Assembly (NCBI RefSeq): GCF_945269915.1
Contig: NZ_CALYOY010000001.1
Span: 62,001 to 126,000 of the forward strand
Reading direction: 5' to 3'
Origin: an uncultured Bifidobacterium sp.
GTDB lineage: Bacteria; Actinomycetota; Actinomycetes; Actinomycetales; Bifidobacteriaceae
Length of the DNA: 64,000 nucleotides
This document shows positions 48,104 to 57,662 of the stretch, piece by piece. Under the pieces are notes generated by a model that saw only the letters and a list, made by a program, of their open reading frames with translations, had not been told where the DNA came from and searched no databases. The translations under genes were made by a program, and so were the position numbers. The stretch's first letter is position 1. Every line of letters starts with the position of its first letter.

Positions 48104-49489
48104 TCAGGCCTCATCGTCGGGATTGTCGGGCAGGATTTCCGGGGCGGTCAGCTCACGCAGGTTGGCCTTGTCGGAATCGATCATCTCCACCGGCTCGATG
48201 ACCTTGGTCGGGTCCAGGTTCTGCAGCTTCCTGGCCGTGACCAGGACCCGGGATTCCAGGGAGGCTGCAAACCTGTTGTAGGCGGTGACCGTGTTGGTGA
48301 TGCACTTGCCCAGCTTGTTGGCCTTGTCGCCCAGAACCACGAAACGATCGTAGAGCTCATGGGTCAAAGTGAAGAGGGTCTTGGCATCATCGGTGAGGTT
48401 CTGCTGCTGCCAGGCGTAGGCCACCGACTTGAGTACGGCCCAAAGGGTCACCGGGGAGGTCAGGGCCACCTTCTGGGCGAAGGCGTCATCCATCAGGGTC
48501 GGATCCACATCGAGGGCGGCCTGGAGGAGGGAGTCATTGGGGATGAAGGCCACAACGAAATCAGGGGCCGTATCGAAGGCGTTCCAGTACTCCTTGTCAC
48601 CCAGGGTCTTGACATGATCGCGCAGGGCCTTGGCATGGGCCTTGAGGAGGTCGTCACGACGACGGAGCTCGTCATCCGACGCAGTGTCGGGAATCTCGCA
48701 GGCACGTTGATACTCCGAATAGGGTGCCTTGGCGTCGATGGGGATGGTCTTCCCGCCCGGCAGGTGGACCACCATATCGGGCCGCAGAACCTTACCGTCC
48801 GGGGAGGTGACCACCACCTGGGTGTCAAAGTCCACATGCTCCAAGAGCCCGGCGGATTCGACGATGTTCTTGAGCTGGGCCTCACCCCAGGCCCCACGTA
48901 CCTTGTTGTTGCGCAGGGCCGAAGCCAGGGAGCTGGTCTCTTTGTCGAGCCTGCCCTGCTGCTCTCCCAGGCTCTTGAGCTGCTGACCCAGGGAGCCCAT
49001 TTCCTGCTTGCGGCCTTCCTCGATCTGGGAGACCTTCTGCTGGAGAGCATCCAGGTTCTTCTGGACCGGGGCCAGGGCCGAAAGGACCTTGCTCTCCTCC
49101 TCCAGGGCTTCGGCCTGCCTGCGCCGCCTCTCCTCCTCCTGGGCCTGGACGCGACGACGCTCCTGATCCAAGCGGACCTGCTCGGCCTGCTGGGCCTGGG
49201 CCAGCTGGGACTTGACATAGGCCAGCTCCTGGCTGAGCCCATCAACCCTGGTCCGGTACTCCACCATGGCCGATTCCGACTCACGCAGTTCCTGTCGGGA
49301 CTCCTCCAACTGCGAGCGCAGGCCATCCACCTCCCCACCCCGGCGGGACAGGGAGGTCTGCCGACCCCTGGCCCCGCCAAGGACATAACCGACAGCCCCT
49401 CCCGAAATCAGACCGATCAGCAGAATCAGGACAAAAAGGACTGCGGAACCTGTAGACTCGAACACATGTTCTAGTAAACCCCATATCAT
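48104..49489 (-). CDS. rmuC: DNA recombination protein RmuC
   Basis: Membrane-anchored nuclease-fold protein (461 aa) limiting rearrangements. An N-terminal helix (about 12-37, SAVLFVLILLIGLISGGAVG) is followed by a coiled coil rich in Gln/Glu/Arg (about 40-160), then the RmuC core: NNKVRGAWGEAQLKNIVESAGL, PDMVVHLPGGKTIPIDAKAPYSEYQ, and AFIPNDSLLQAALDVDPTLMDDAFAQKVALTSPVTL. A GTG 8 codons downstream with TTTACT 7 nt before it is an alternative start. The C-terminus is acidic. Confidence 0.9.
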   Translation of the reverse strand: MIWGLLEHVFESTGSAVLFVLILLIGLISGGAVGYVLGGARGRQTSLSRRGGEVDGLRSQLEESRQELRESESAMVEYRTRVDGLSQELAYVKSQLAQAQQAEQVRLDQERRRVQAQEEERRRRQAEALEEESKVLSALAPVQKNLDALQQKVSQIEEGRKQEMGSLGQQLKSLGEQQGRLDKETSSLASALRNNKVRGAWGEAQLKNIVESAGLLEHVDFDTQVVVTSPDGKVLRPDMVVHLPGGKTIPIDAKAPYSEYQRACEIPDTASDDELRRRDDLLKAHAKALRDHVKTLGDKEYWNAFDTAPDFVVAFIPNDSLLQAALDVDPTLMDDAFAQKVALTSPVTLWAVLKSVAYAWQQQNLTDDAKTLFTLTHELYDRFVVLGDKANKLGKCITNTVTAYNRFAASLESRVLVTARKLQNLDPTKVIEPVEMIDSDKANLRELTAPEILPDNPDDEA

Positions 49490-49563
49490 GGACCCACGGC
49501 GCGGCGGGGCTCACAAGCCGCAATGTCGGTGCCGTAATACGTTTATTCGGCAAGGAATGGTGA

Positions 49564-49582
49564 GTTGGGAATTATTCTCAAC
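49564..49582. promoter_or_regulatory. Near-palindromic operator candidate upstream of the P-type-ATPase-like gene
   Basis: GTTGGGAAT-T-ATTCTCAAC, a 19-bp inverted repeat with one mismatch between arms, between the divergent rmuC and ATPase-like genes. It lies about 85 bp before the latter's start. No regulator can be named. Confidence 0.4.
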
Positions 49583-49667
49583 GTAAAAGAGGGCAGAATA
49601 GACGTATCGGTGACTCGAATCCGCCCAAAGGCATCCGAATCACATAGACCATGACGAAGGAGACCCG

Positions 49668-51767
49668 GTGGGTATCGATATCTTCCTGGCGATAGTCGAT
49701 CTTGTCGTAGCCTGTGCCGCGACCTGGTTCATCATCTGGTTCTTCCTCATGCCCTCCGGCACCCCGGCCGCCCAGCAGAGAACGGGTGAAGACGAAGACG
49801 AGGAACCGGCACGTGACACCTGGACCGACATGGGGCACCGGATCGACGGACTGGATGCCAAGCGCCACCATCTGATCCGCCTGGCCATAACCGGCCTCAT
49901 CCTGACCGCCCCTGTGCTGGTTCTGGACCTGTTCGACCGATTTGCACCCGATGCCCTCCCCTCCTGGCTGACCAGCCCCTGGATCCAGGCCATCCTGATC
50001 ACCCCGGTCCTCTTCTACTGCGGCCGTGGAATCATCCTGGACGGATGGAACGCCATGAAGAAGCGGCGGTGCACGCCCAACCTCCTGGCCACCCTGGCAA
50101 CCGGCATCGCCTACCTGTACAGCCTGGCCACCTGCGTGGCCGGTTCCCTCCTGCCGGAGGGTTCCCGGTCCCCATACTTCGACGTCGTGGGCGTGGTCAT
50201 CAGCCTCCTGCTCCTGGCTCGGATCCTGGAGGTCAGGACCCACTCCTTCCTGGCGCGGTCCTATGAGTTCCTTGCCCGTACCCAACCCGGATCCGGCAGA
50301 CTGGTCGACCAGGCGGAACTCCGAGGGAAGGGGGATGAGCCCGGTCGGGAGCCCTGGTCCAGCCTGACCGGGCGGCAGGTGGCCCAGGACGATATCGCCG
50401 CCGGCAACCTGCTCCTGACCAGGCAGGGCGAGCGCCTGGCGGCCGATGGACAGGTGGTGGCCGGATTCGCCTCCGTCGACGAGCACGAGCTGACCGGCAC
50501 GGCGGCCCCCCTCAGCTATGGACCTGGAGACCACGTACTGGCCTCCACGAAGCTGGTCGAGGGGAACCTGGTCATCAAGGTCGAGGCGGCCGGCGGCGAC
50601 ACCTATGTGTCCAAGCTCATGCAGATCATCCCCGATGCCCTGACAGGACGATCCCCCGCCATGCACACCGTCGACAGGAGAATCCATACCTCCATCGCAT
50701 GCATCCTGATTGCGGCCGTCTGGACATTGATGGTCTGGCTCCTCTTCGGATCCCAGCCCATCCTGGCCCATGCAGTCGCCAACACCTTCTGCGTCCTGGC
50801 CATCGCCAGCCCGACGGCCGCCGCCATGGCCATACCCCTGGCCTTCCGGACAACCCTGAACACCGGGATACAGAACGGGGTCCTCTTCACCTCGCCCGGG
50901 TCCATGAGCAGGCTGAGCCGGGTGGCGGCCGTGGCTATGGATGATTCGGCTCTGGTGGACCGTTCGGACCCCTCCGACCGGACCCAGGTCGACGAGGAAG
51001 CCTTGATTCGGGCATCCACCCATCTGCGCTCCCTGAAGGTCACGAGCCTGGTCCTGGATGGCACCAAGACCGAAGCCGGGGCGGCACAGGGGCGGGGTGC
51101 CGGGGCACATATCGAACGGGCAGCCCGGGTTGCCGGCGTGGACATGCTGGTCACCCAACTGACGGATGCACGCAAGGCCTACTGCCTGGAACGGCTGATT
51201 CACGACCTGGGGAAACGGCCGGACGACCTCCGCTCGGACGGAAGCGAGGATACAGGACGCACCCCCGATCCGGACAGGCTGGTGGCCATGGCCGCCGGCA
51301 GCCGCAACCAGCCCGAGGCCATGGAACGTGCCCAGGTCCGCATCACCTTCGGAACCTTGCCGGAGCAGACGTCGGACCAAGTTTCGGAACCCGACCTGAT
51401 CCTGCGCAACGGGGACCTGGACGGTATCGCCCGGGCCATTGAGCTGAGCCGGACCACGAAGCGGATCGTCAGGCAGAACCTGACCTGGTCAACCGTCTAC
51501 AACATCGTGGCCCTGGTCATTGCCTCCGGCGTTCTCTACCCGCTCTTCGGTTGGATGCTCAACCCGATGATCGCTCCGGTGGCCGCTGCCATCGCCGCCA
51601 TCCTCCCCATGGTGAACGCCCATCGTCTGCACCGTCTCCACCGCCTTCGCCGCCGTTGGAGGGGCCTGGCCCAGATCGATACCGATTATCTGCCCACGGT
51701 GGCGGCCCGTCGCCCCCGAATCATCGTCGACAGTCAGTGGAGCCCTGGTTCCACCCGCGGCCGCTGA
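49668..51767 (+). CDS. P1B-type ATPase-like membrane protein lacking catalytic motifs
   Basis: A 699-residue protein with the helix layout and domain order of copper-type P1B ATPases but without an N-terminal metal-binding domain. Every key motif is altered. The membrane CPC is SPT (381-383); actuator TGE is TGT (276-278); DKTGT is DDSAL (425-429), keeping only the Asp; GDGxND is AGSRNQ (543-548), with both Asp lost; and the last-helix MxxSS is replaced in PMIAPVAAAIAAILP. The nucleotide-binding domain is short, with no HP motif. ATP-driven transport is therefore unlikely. GTG has AAGGAG 5 nt upstream. The frame is intact, so selection for another role (scaffold, sensor or regulator) is inferred. 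Confidence 0.8.
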   Translation: MGIDIFLAIVDLVVACAATWFIIWFFLMPSGTPAAQQRTGEDEDEEPARDTWTDMGHRIDGLDAKRHHLIRLAITGLILTAPVLVLDLFDRFAPDALPSWLTSPWIQAILITPVLFYCGRGIILDGWNAMKKRRCTPNLLATLATGIAYLYSLATCVAGSLLPEGSRSPYFDVVGVVISLLLLARILEVRTHSFLARSYEFLARTQPGSGRLVDQAELRGKGDEPGREPWSSLTGRQVAQDDIAAGNLLLTRQGERLAADGQVVAGFASVDEHELTGTAAPLSYGPGDHVLASTKLVEGNLVIKVEAAGGDTYVSKLMQIIPDALTGRSPAMHTVDRRIHTSIACILIAAVWTLMVWLLFGSQPILAHAVANTFCVLAIASPTAAAMAIPLAFRTTLNTGIQNGVLFTSPGSMSRLSRVAAVAMDDSALVDRSDPSDRTQVDEEALIRASTHLRSLKVTSLVLDGTKTEAGAAQGRGAGAHIERAARVAGVDMLVTQLTDARKAYCLERLIHDLGKRPDDLRSDGSEDTGRTPDPDRLVAMAAGSRNQPEAMERAQVRITFGTLPEQTSDQVSEPDLILRNGDLDGIARAIELSRTTKRIVRQNLTWSTVYNIVALVIASGVLYPLFGWMLNPMIAPVAAAIAAILPMVNAHRLHRLHRLRRRWRGLAQIDTDYLPTVAARRPRIIVDSQWSPGSTRGR

Positions 51768-51779
51768 TTGGGCATGAAA

Positions 51780-51819
51780 CAGGCCGGCATCCCGTGTGGA
51801 GTCACGGGATGCCGGCCTG
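51780..51819. terminator. Bidirectional terminator between the ATPase-like gene and clpB
   Basis: Perfect 17-bp stem (CAGGCCGGCATCCCGTG and its complement) with a 6-nt loop. It is followed by TTGT on the plus strand and TTTCAT on the minus strand. Convergent genes flank it. Confidence 0.85.
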
Positions 51820-51835
51820 TTGTCCGGTTACCGGA

Positions 51836-54622
51836 TCAGTCATCGGACACGGGGGCCTGGCCTTCGTCAGGGGCCGCGTGCCTACCATGGCCACTCTTCC
51901 CGGCACCGCGGTCAGTGTCTGAGGCCGCATCACCATCGGCGGTGACATTATCGACGCTCACCTCATCGTCCACCAGGGTGTCGGTGGGCCAGGCGGTCAG
52001 CTCCAGGTGTTCGCCACCGGTCTGATCCACCAGGACGGTGTCGCCGTCGTGGACCTTGCCGGCCAGAAGCATCCGGGCCAGCTGGTCACCGACCTCGGTC
52101 TGGACCAGCCTGCGCAGGGGCCGGGCGCCGAAGGCCGGGTCGTAGCCCATGTTGGCCAGCCACTCCCGGGCCGAGTCGGACACATCCAGGGTGATTCGGC
52201 GGTCGGTCAGACGCTGGGCCACCTGCCTGACCTGAATATCGACGATGCCACCAAGCTCGTCACGGGTCAGGGGGTTGAAGATGACCAGTTCGTCCAGCCT
52301 GTTCAGGAACTCGGGCTTGAAGTTGGCCTGGACCGCGTCCATGACCGCCTTCCGCTTGGCATCCTGGTCCAGCTCGTCCTTGATCAGGAACTGGGAGCCC
52401 AGGTTCGAAGTCATGATCAGGATCGTGTTCTTGAAGTCCACGGTCCTGCCCTGGCCGTCGGTCAGGCGACCGTCATCCAGCACCTGGAGGAGGATGTCGA
52501 AGACCTCGGGGTTGGCCTTCTCCACCTCGTCGAAGAGGACCACCGAGTAAGGCCTGCGGCGGACCGCCTCGGTCAGTTGACCACCCTCCTCGTACCCGAC
52601 GTAGCCGGGGGCCGCGCCGATCAGACGGGAGACCGAAGCCTTCTCCATATACTCGGACATGTCGATGCGGACCATGGCCTTCTCATCGTCGAAGAGGAAG
52701 TCGGCCAGGGCCTTGGCCAGCTCGGTCTTGCCTACACCCGTGGGCCCCAGGAACATGAAGGAACCGGTGGGACGGTCGGGGTCTGATATACCGGCACGCG
52801 AGCGCCGAACGGCATCGGAGACCGCGCGGATGGCCTCCTTCTGGCCGATCACCCGCTTGCCCAGATAGTCCTCCATATGCAGGAGCTTCTCGTTCTCTCC
52901 CTCCATGAGCCGGCCCACGGGGATGCCGGTCCAGTCCGAAACGATCTCGGCCACCGAGTCCGCATCCACATGGTCGGGGACCATGGGTTCGCGGGCGGAG
53001 CCGCCGGTCATGTCGGCCCCGTCGGGCTCAGACCCCTGCTCGGCGGCCTGCTTGGCCTTGTCGGCCTCGTTTTCCGCCTCGGCCAGTTCCTTGCGGATAC
53101 CTGGAATCTCACCGTAGAGGATCTTGGATGCCTTTTCCAGATCACCCTCGCGGGTGGCCTTGTCGGCCTCGACCCGCTTGGCATCCAGCTGGGCACGAAG
53201 GTCGCCGACCTTGTTGTGCCCCGCCTTCTCCTGGTCCCAGCGTGCCTTGAGGCCACCCAGCTTCTCGCGTGAGTTGGCCAGCTCGCCCTGGATCTTCTCC
53301 AGACGGTCCTTGGAGGCCGGATCATCGGCCTTCTTGAGCTGCATCTCCTCCATCTCCAGGCGGGTGACCTTCCGCTGAAGCTCGTCGATCTCCTCGGGCT
53401 GGGAGTCCAGCTCCATCCGCAGATGGGCCGCGGCCTCGTCGACCAGGTCGATGGCCTTGTCGGGAAGCTGGCGACCGGAGATGTACCGGTTCGACAGGGT
53501 GGCCGCAGCCACCAGGGCATCGTCGCCGATGGTCACCTTGTGGTGGGCCTCATACCGCTGCTTCAATCCACGTAGGATCGCTACGGTATCCTCGACCGAG
53601 GGCTCACCCACGAAGACCTGCTGGAACCGACGCTCCAGGGCGGGGTCCTTCTCGATGTTCTCGCGGTACTCGTCCAGGGTGGTGGCCCCGATCAGACGGA
53701 GTTCACCCCTGGCCAGCATGGGCTTGAGCATGTTGCCCGCATCCATGGAGCCCTCGCTGGCGCCGGCACCGACGATGGTATGAATCTCGTCGATGAAGGT
53801 GATGATCTGGCCATTGGCGCTCTTGATCTCGTTCAGGACGGCCTTGAGGCGTTCCTCGAACTCGCCCCGGTACTTGCTGCCGGCCACCATGGAACTCAGG
53901 TCCAGGGAGATCAGCTTCTTCCCCTCCAGTGTGGTGGGGACATCGCCGGCCACGATCCTCTGGGCCAGCCCCTCGACCACGGCCGTCTTGCCCACACCGG
54001 GCTCACCGATAAGGACGGGGTTGTTCTTGGTGCGCCGCGACAGGATCTGTATGACGCGTCGAATCTCCTGGTCCCTGCCGATGACGGGGTCCAGCTTGCC
54101 CTCCTTGGCTTGGGCGGTCAAGTCGGTGGAGTACTTCTCCAGGGCCTTGTAGGTCCCCTCGGCATCAGGGCTGGTCACCTTGGCCCCGCCCCGCACATCC
54201 GGCGTGGCCTTACGCAGGGCCTCGGGGGTCAGACCTGCCTGACGCAGGATATCGGCAGCCTGGCTGGGACCCACGGCGATGGCGATGAGCAGATGCTCGG
54301 TGGAGACATACTCGTCCCCCATCTCCTGCATCTCCTTCTCCGCCTGGCTGATCGCCATGCTGAGCTGCCGGCTGGCCTGAGGCTGGGAGGCCGTCGATCC
54401 GCTGGCCGAAGGCAGGGCGACCAGGGCGTTGCGGACGGCCGCACCGACCTGCTGTCTGTCGCCGCCGGCGGCCTGGATCAAACCACCGACCACACCGGAC
54501 TGCTGCCTCAAGAGGGAGTCCAGAAGGTGGAGTACATCCACCTGGGGGTTCCCCGCCGCCGAAGCGGACTGAATGGCATCTCCTATGGCCTCCTGGGCCA
54601 TGGTGGTGAAGTTCTCTTCCAT
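51836..54622 (-). CDS. clpB: ATP-dependent chaperone ClpB
   Basis: Hsp100 disaggregase (928 aa) that acts with DnaK. In order: N-domain ([20 protein letters not shown]), NBD1 with [19 protein letters not shown], the coiled-coil middle domain (about 410-560, [20 protein letters not shown]), NBD2 with [17 protein letters not shown] and [14 protein letters not shown], and the D2-small domain ([17 protein letters not shown]). A C-terminal Asp/Ala/Gly-rich tail of about 45 residues is extra. The middle domain carries a Gln/Gly-rich insert ([19 protein letters not shown]). GGAGG lies 6 nt before the ATG. A HAIR element upstream indicates HspR control. Confidence 0.97.
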   Translation of the reverse strand: MEENFTTMAQEAIGDAIQSASAAGNPQVDVLHLLDSLLRQQSGVVGGLIQAAGGDRQQVGAAVRNALVALPSASGSTASQPQASRQLSMAISQAEKEMQEMGDEYVSTEHLLIAIAVGPSQAADILRQAGLTPEALRKATPDVRGGAKVTSPDAEGTYKALEKYSTDLTAQAKEGKLDPVIGRDQEIRRVIQILSRRTKNNPVLIGEPGVGKTAVVEGLAQRIVAGDVPTTLEGKKLISLDLSSMVAGSKYRGEFEERLKAVLNEIKSANGQIITFIDEIHTIVGAGASEGSMDAGNMLKPMLARGELRLIGATTLDEYRENIEKDPALERRFQQVFVGEPSVEDTVAILRGLKQRYEAHHKVTIGDDALVAAATLSNRYISGRQLPDKAIDLVDEAAAHLRMELDSQPEEIDELQRKVTRLEMEEMQLKKADDPASKDRLEKIQGELANSREKLGGLKARWDQEKAGHNKVGDLRAQLDAKRVEADKATREGDLEKASKILYGEIPGIRKELAEAENEADKAKQAAEQGSEPDGADMTGGSAREPMVPDHVDADSVAEIVSDWTGIPVGRLMEGENEKLLHMEDYLGKRVIGQKEAIRAVSDAVRRSRAGISDPDRPTGSFMFLGPTGVGKTELAKALADFLFDDEKAMVRIDMSEYMEKASVSRLIGAAPGYVGYEEGGQLTEAVRRRPYSVVLFDEVEKANPEVFDILLQVLDDGRLTDGQGRTVDFKNTILIMTSNLGSQFLIKDELDQDAKRKAVMDAVQANFKPEFLNRLDELVIFNPLTRDELGGIVDIQVRQVAQRLTDRRITLDVSDSAREWLANMGYDPAFGARPLRRLVQTEVGDQLARMLLAGKVHDGDTVLVDQTGGEHLELTAWPTDTLVDDEVSVDNVTADGDAASDTDRGAGKSGHGRHAAPDEGQAPVSDD

Positions 54623-54732
54623 ACGTATCCTCCAACAATCTTCCGCACGGCCCGCCGGAACCGTTCGGTCGAGTCATGCTACGGTTATATCTGGTATGAC
54701 CAACATGCAGAAGGGGATGCTTATTCCCAAAA

Positions 54733-54753
54733 CTTGAGCCCCGCAGACTCAAG
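54733..54753. promoter_or_regulatory. HAIR element (HspR-binding site) upstream of clpB
   Basis: CTTGAGC-N7-ACTCAAG matches the HspR inverted repeat CTTGAGT-N7-ACTCAAG with one mismatch. It lies about 110 bp before the clpB ATG. In actinobacteria HspR represses clpB and dnaK through this element. Confidence 0.88.
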
Positions 54754-54780
54754 TTTCCTGAGGAGAGAACAGGTTAAGAG

Positions 54781-54815
54781 AACAAGGCCCTCACCGACCG
54801 GCCAAGGGCCTTGTT
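54781..54815 (-). terminator. Terminator of the FAH-family gene
   Basis: Perfect 11-bp stem AACAAGGCCCT/AGGGCCTTGTT with a 13-nt loop; on the minus strand it is followed by CTCTT. It lies 22 nt after the stop at 54838 and separates that gene from the clpB promoter. Confidence 0.82.
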
Positions 54816-54837
54816 GTCCTTCGGAAACGACCGCTCT

Positions 54838-55653
54838 TTATTCGTCGATGACCACGTTGCGCAGGTCGCCGATGCCCTCCACATGAACCGTGGCCTCGTC
54901 CCGCCCCTGCAAGGAACCGGAGGCATGCGGGGTGCCAGTCATGATCACGTCGCCGGGGAGCAGGGTGGCGAAGCTGGAGATGAAGGCAATCTGTTCGGGG
55001 ATGGAGTGGATCAGGTCGGCCGTGGTGCCGCTGGCCTCGGGCACCTCCTCACCATTGAGTCTGAAGGAGATCTTCGCATCCCGGTAGTCCAGATCGGTCT
55101 CGATCCAGGGGCCCAGGGGGCAGGCGGTGTCGAAGCCCTTGCAACGGGTCCACATGGGATCGTCCTGCTGAAGATCGCGCAGGGTCACATCATTGACGCA
55201 GGTGTATCCAAGCACGTAATCCATGGCCTCGGCCTGGCTGACCTTGCGGGCGATCCGCCCAATGACCACGGCCACCTCGGGCTCATAGTTCATGTCCTTG
55301 CTGTAGGAGGGCTTGACGATGGGATCGTCGGGACCGATGACCGAGGTGGAGGGCTTCATGAAGAGCACGAGGCGCTCCGGCGGCTCCGGGCTGGGGGACT
55401 GGCCCTTCTCGGCCATGTAGGCGGCATGGGCCCGGTAGTTCTTGGCCGCACCGTAAATCTTGGAGGGGATGACCGGTGCCAGCAAACGCACTTTCTCGTC
55501 ATCAAGGGCGTACCGCTGACCCGTGGGCTCAACCTGCTGCCCGGTCAGCGGGTACCCGCTCAACTCAACCAGATAATCCTTGCCGTCCTGCTCGTCCTCC
55601 TGGACGAAGGCGTAGCGGGGGGTGCCATTGATGGAAAAACGTGCGATTCTCAT
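54838..55653 (-). CDS. Fumarylacetoacetate hydrolase (FAH) family protein
   Basis: Enzyme of the FAH superfamily (271 aa), which act as hydrolases, decarboxylases or isomerases on beta-keto acids. The core motifs are IYGAAKNYRAHAAYM, LFMKPSTSVIGPDDPI, the metal ligands in NYEPEVAVVIG (Glu-x-Glu), YTCVNDVTLRDLQ (Asp), KGFDTACPLGPWI and PGDVIMTGTPHASG. The substrate is unknown. The ATG at 55653 is chosen because the family N-terminus begins there and TAGACT (55666-55661) ends exactly 7 nt upstream, the leaderless pattern. A frame open to 55746 lacks support. Confidence 0.9.
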   Translation of the reverse strand: MRIARFSINGTPRYAFVQEDEQDGKDYLVELSGYPLTGQQVEPTGQRYALDDEKVRLLAPVIPSKIYGAAKNYRAHAAYMAEKGQSPSPEPPERLVLFMKPSTSVIGPDDPIVKPSYSKDMNYEPEVAVVIGRIARKVSQAEAMDYVLGYTCVNDVTLRDLQQDDPMWTRCKGFDTACPLGPWIETDLDYRDAKISFRLNGEEVPEASGTTADLIHSIPEQIAFISSFATLLPGDVIMTGTPHASGSLQGRDEATVHVEGIGDLRNVVIDE

Positions 55654-55746
55654 AGGGAACAGTCTAGCCCCTGGAAGGGTCCACCGACAGGCGGAACCAC
55701 CGGGAAGGCGGGAAGCCCATGGCTGGGAGAGCTCCCGCACCCTCAC

Positions 55747-56553
55747 TCAGATGAAGGCCCGCGGACCGAAGATGGCGGTACCCACACGAACAATCGTCGA
55801 CCCCTCGGCCACGGCATAATCCATGTCGCCGGTCATCCCCATGGAGAGTTGGGTACAGGAACCGGTTCCGGACTCCCCCGAGGACCGGATGGTGTCGCGC
55901 AGACCACGCAGGTGGCTGAATCCCCGACGGATCACCGTCTCATCATCCACATGGGCCCCGATGGTCATGAGCCCATCCAACCGGATGCCCTCCATGTCGG
56001 CCAGCTCATAGGCCAGGTCCAGGGCACGGTCGGGGCCGCAACCCGACTTGGCCTCCTCACCGGACTCGTTGACCTCCAGGAGGATACCCTCGACCAGGCC
56101 CCTGGCCAGGGCACGGGAGGCCAGCTTCCGGGCCAGATCGAGACCATCGACCGATTCGACCGTGTCCACATAGGGCAGGACCTTGTTGATCTTGTTGGAT
56201 TGGAGCTGACCGATCAGGTGGAACCCCGCAACCCTCGATTCGGCCGGGTCGCCACCGAGCCGCAATCCCCGCTCCCGGCAAGCCTCAATCAGCCCATCGG
56301 CCTTGGCCGTGACCTCCTGGGGGCGGTTCTCGCCGATCAGGCGAACACCAGCGTCAATGGCCGCCATGATCTCACCCACATCACGGGTCTTGGTGGCAGC
56401 CAGGAGGGTGACCGACCCCTCCTGCCGACCAGACCTCTGCTCGGATCGGGCTATGCGCTCCATGACGCGGTTGATCCCGTCCTGTATCTGCACGGCCCGT
56501 TCCTGGCTGATGCTCTGATTGGCCAGATCCTTGTGATCCATGTAGGCGACCAT
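55747..56553 (-). CDS. PLP-binding protein of the YggS/PROSC family
   Basis: Pyridoxal-phosphate homeostasis protein (268 aa), a single-domain TIM barrel. The PLP Lys is Lys55 in LLAATKTRDV; other marks are IGENRPQEV, FHLIGQLQSNKINK, VESVDGLDLA, and LSMGMTGDMDYAVAEGSTIVRVGTAIFG, where the last part binds phosphate. GAGGAGGGACGGTC precedes the ATG. It stands between gluQ and the FAH gene on the same strand. Confidence 0.94.
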   Translation of the reverse strand: MVAYMDHKDLANQSISQERAVQIQDGINRVMERIARSEQRSGRQEGSVTLLAATKTRDVGEIMAAIDAGVRLIGENRPQEVTAKADGLIEACRERGLRLGGDPAESRVAGFHLIGQLQSNKINKVLPYVDTVESVDGLDLARKLASRALARGLVEGILLEVNESGEEAKSGCGPDRALDLAYELADMEGIRLDGLMTIGAHVDDETVIRRGFSHLRGLRDTIRSSGESGTGSCTQLSMGMTGDMDYAVAEGSTIVRVGTAIFGPRAFI

Positions 56554-56605
56554 GACCGTCCCTCCTCGAATCCGGAACCCGTCTCAGATTATGGTAGTCG
56601 GCGGC

Positions 56606-57634
56606 TCATACCTCAGACCGCGACAAGAACTCCTCCGGGTCCAATCGACGGTCCTGCCTCTTGGATGCCAGGATGTTCCACGTGAAACCGTGGAGCAGCT
56701 CCTGGGGGTGGGCCGGACGGGGACGGTCCAGAAGGCCAAGAAGCCAGCCGCAGACCCCAATCACCTGCCGTGCCTGCCAGCCATGTTCCTTGAGTGAACC
56801 CATATCCGGCGAACCGAACCGTTTGGACATCCGTCGGCCATCCATGCCGTCGATCAACGGAAGATGGACATATTCCACATCAGGCGGGTCCGGTTGGAGA
56901 TGGGCCCGTATCCATGACTGAATGGCTGTTGACCGCAGCAGGTCACGCCCGCGCACGACCTGGTTGACCCCCATGGCCAGGTCGTCCACACTGACCGCCA
57001 GCTGATAGGAGAACAACCCATCCGAGCGTCTGATGACCACGTCGCCCACCTCCTCCGGCAGGTTGAAGGATTGGGTGCCGAAGACCCGATCATCGAATCG
57101 ACGGATTGCTTCGGCATCCTCAGGACGGGAGGGAACGGCGATACGGAGACTGTGCCGTCGCCCCTGACTCAGCCGTTCACGGACGACGGAACCGGGCAGC
57201 CCGTGGCAGGTGCCGGGGTAGATGGTGAAGCCGTCCCCCTCATTGGGGGCCGAAGCCGCACGGATATCGGCCCGCGAGCAAAAACAGGGATAGACCAGGG
57301 GCTGCCCATCGGGCAGGTGCTGCCTCTCAAGTCTCTGCAGTGCCCGCTCGTAGTCCTGCCCCCGCTCGGACTGGTAGACGACAGGCCCGTCCCAGTCCAG
57401 CCCCAGCCAATCCAGGTCGTCCATGATCCACCTGTCGGCGTCGGGAACCACCCTGGGCCCGTCGATGTCTTCGATCCGCAACCGCAGAATCCCCGAGGGA
57501 CCCTGAGACCTGACACCCAGCCAGGCCGCCAGGCAGGCATAGACGTTACCCAGATGCATCCGTCCGGTCGGCGAGGGTGCCATCCGCCCCACAGTGTCGA
57601 TTCGCCCTTCCTTCCGGGTCAACCCACCTGCCAT
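56606..57634 (-). CDS. gluQ: Glutamyl-Q tRNA(Asp) synthetase
   Basis: Truncated GluRS paralogue (342 aa) that attaches glutamate to queuosine in tRNA-Asp. It has only the catalytic domain: APSPTGRMHLGN (HIGH-like, 19-30), LRIEDIDGPR, the zinc-site pattern CFCSR ... GTCHG, SYQLAVSVDDLAMGVNQVVRGRDLL and RRMSKRFGS in place of KMSKS. The anticodon-binding domain is absent, as expected. The ATG at 57634 sits directly on GGAGG but has AGGGG 6 nt upstream, so the start is tentative. The upstream amidohydrolase gene ends 28 nt before it. Confidence 0.88.
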   Translation of the reverse strand: MAGGLTRKEGRIDTVGRMAPSPTGRMHLGNVYACLAAWLGVRSQGPSGILRLRIEDIDGPRVVPDADRWIMDDLDWLGLDWDGPVVYQSERGQDYERALQRLERQHLPDGQPLVYPCFCSRADIRAASAPNEGDGFTIYPGTCHGLPGSVVRERLSQGRRHSLRIAVPSRPEDAEAIRRFDDRVFGTQSFNLPEEVGDVVIRRSDGLFSYQLAVSVDDLAMGVNQVVRGRDLLRSTAIQSWIRAHLQPDPPDVEYVHLPLIDGMDGRRMSKRFGSPDMGSLKEHGWQARQVIGVCGWLLGLLDRPRPAHPQELLHGFTWNILASKRQDRRLDPEEFLSRSEV

Positions 57635-57662
57635 CCTCCACCCCTGCCGGGGATTGCACCCC

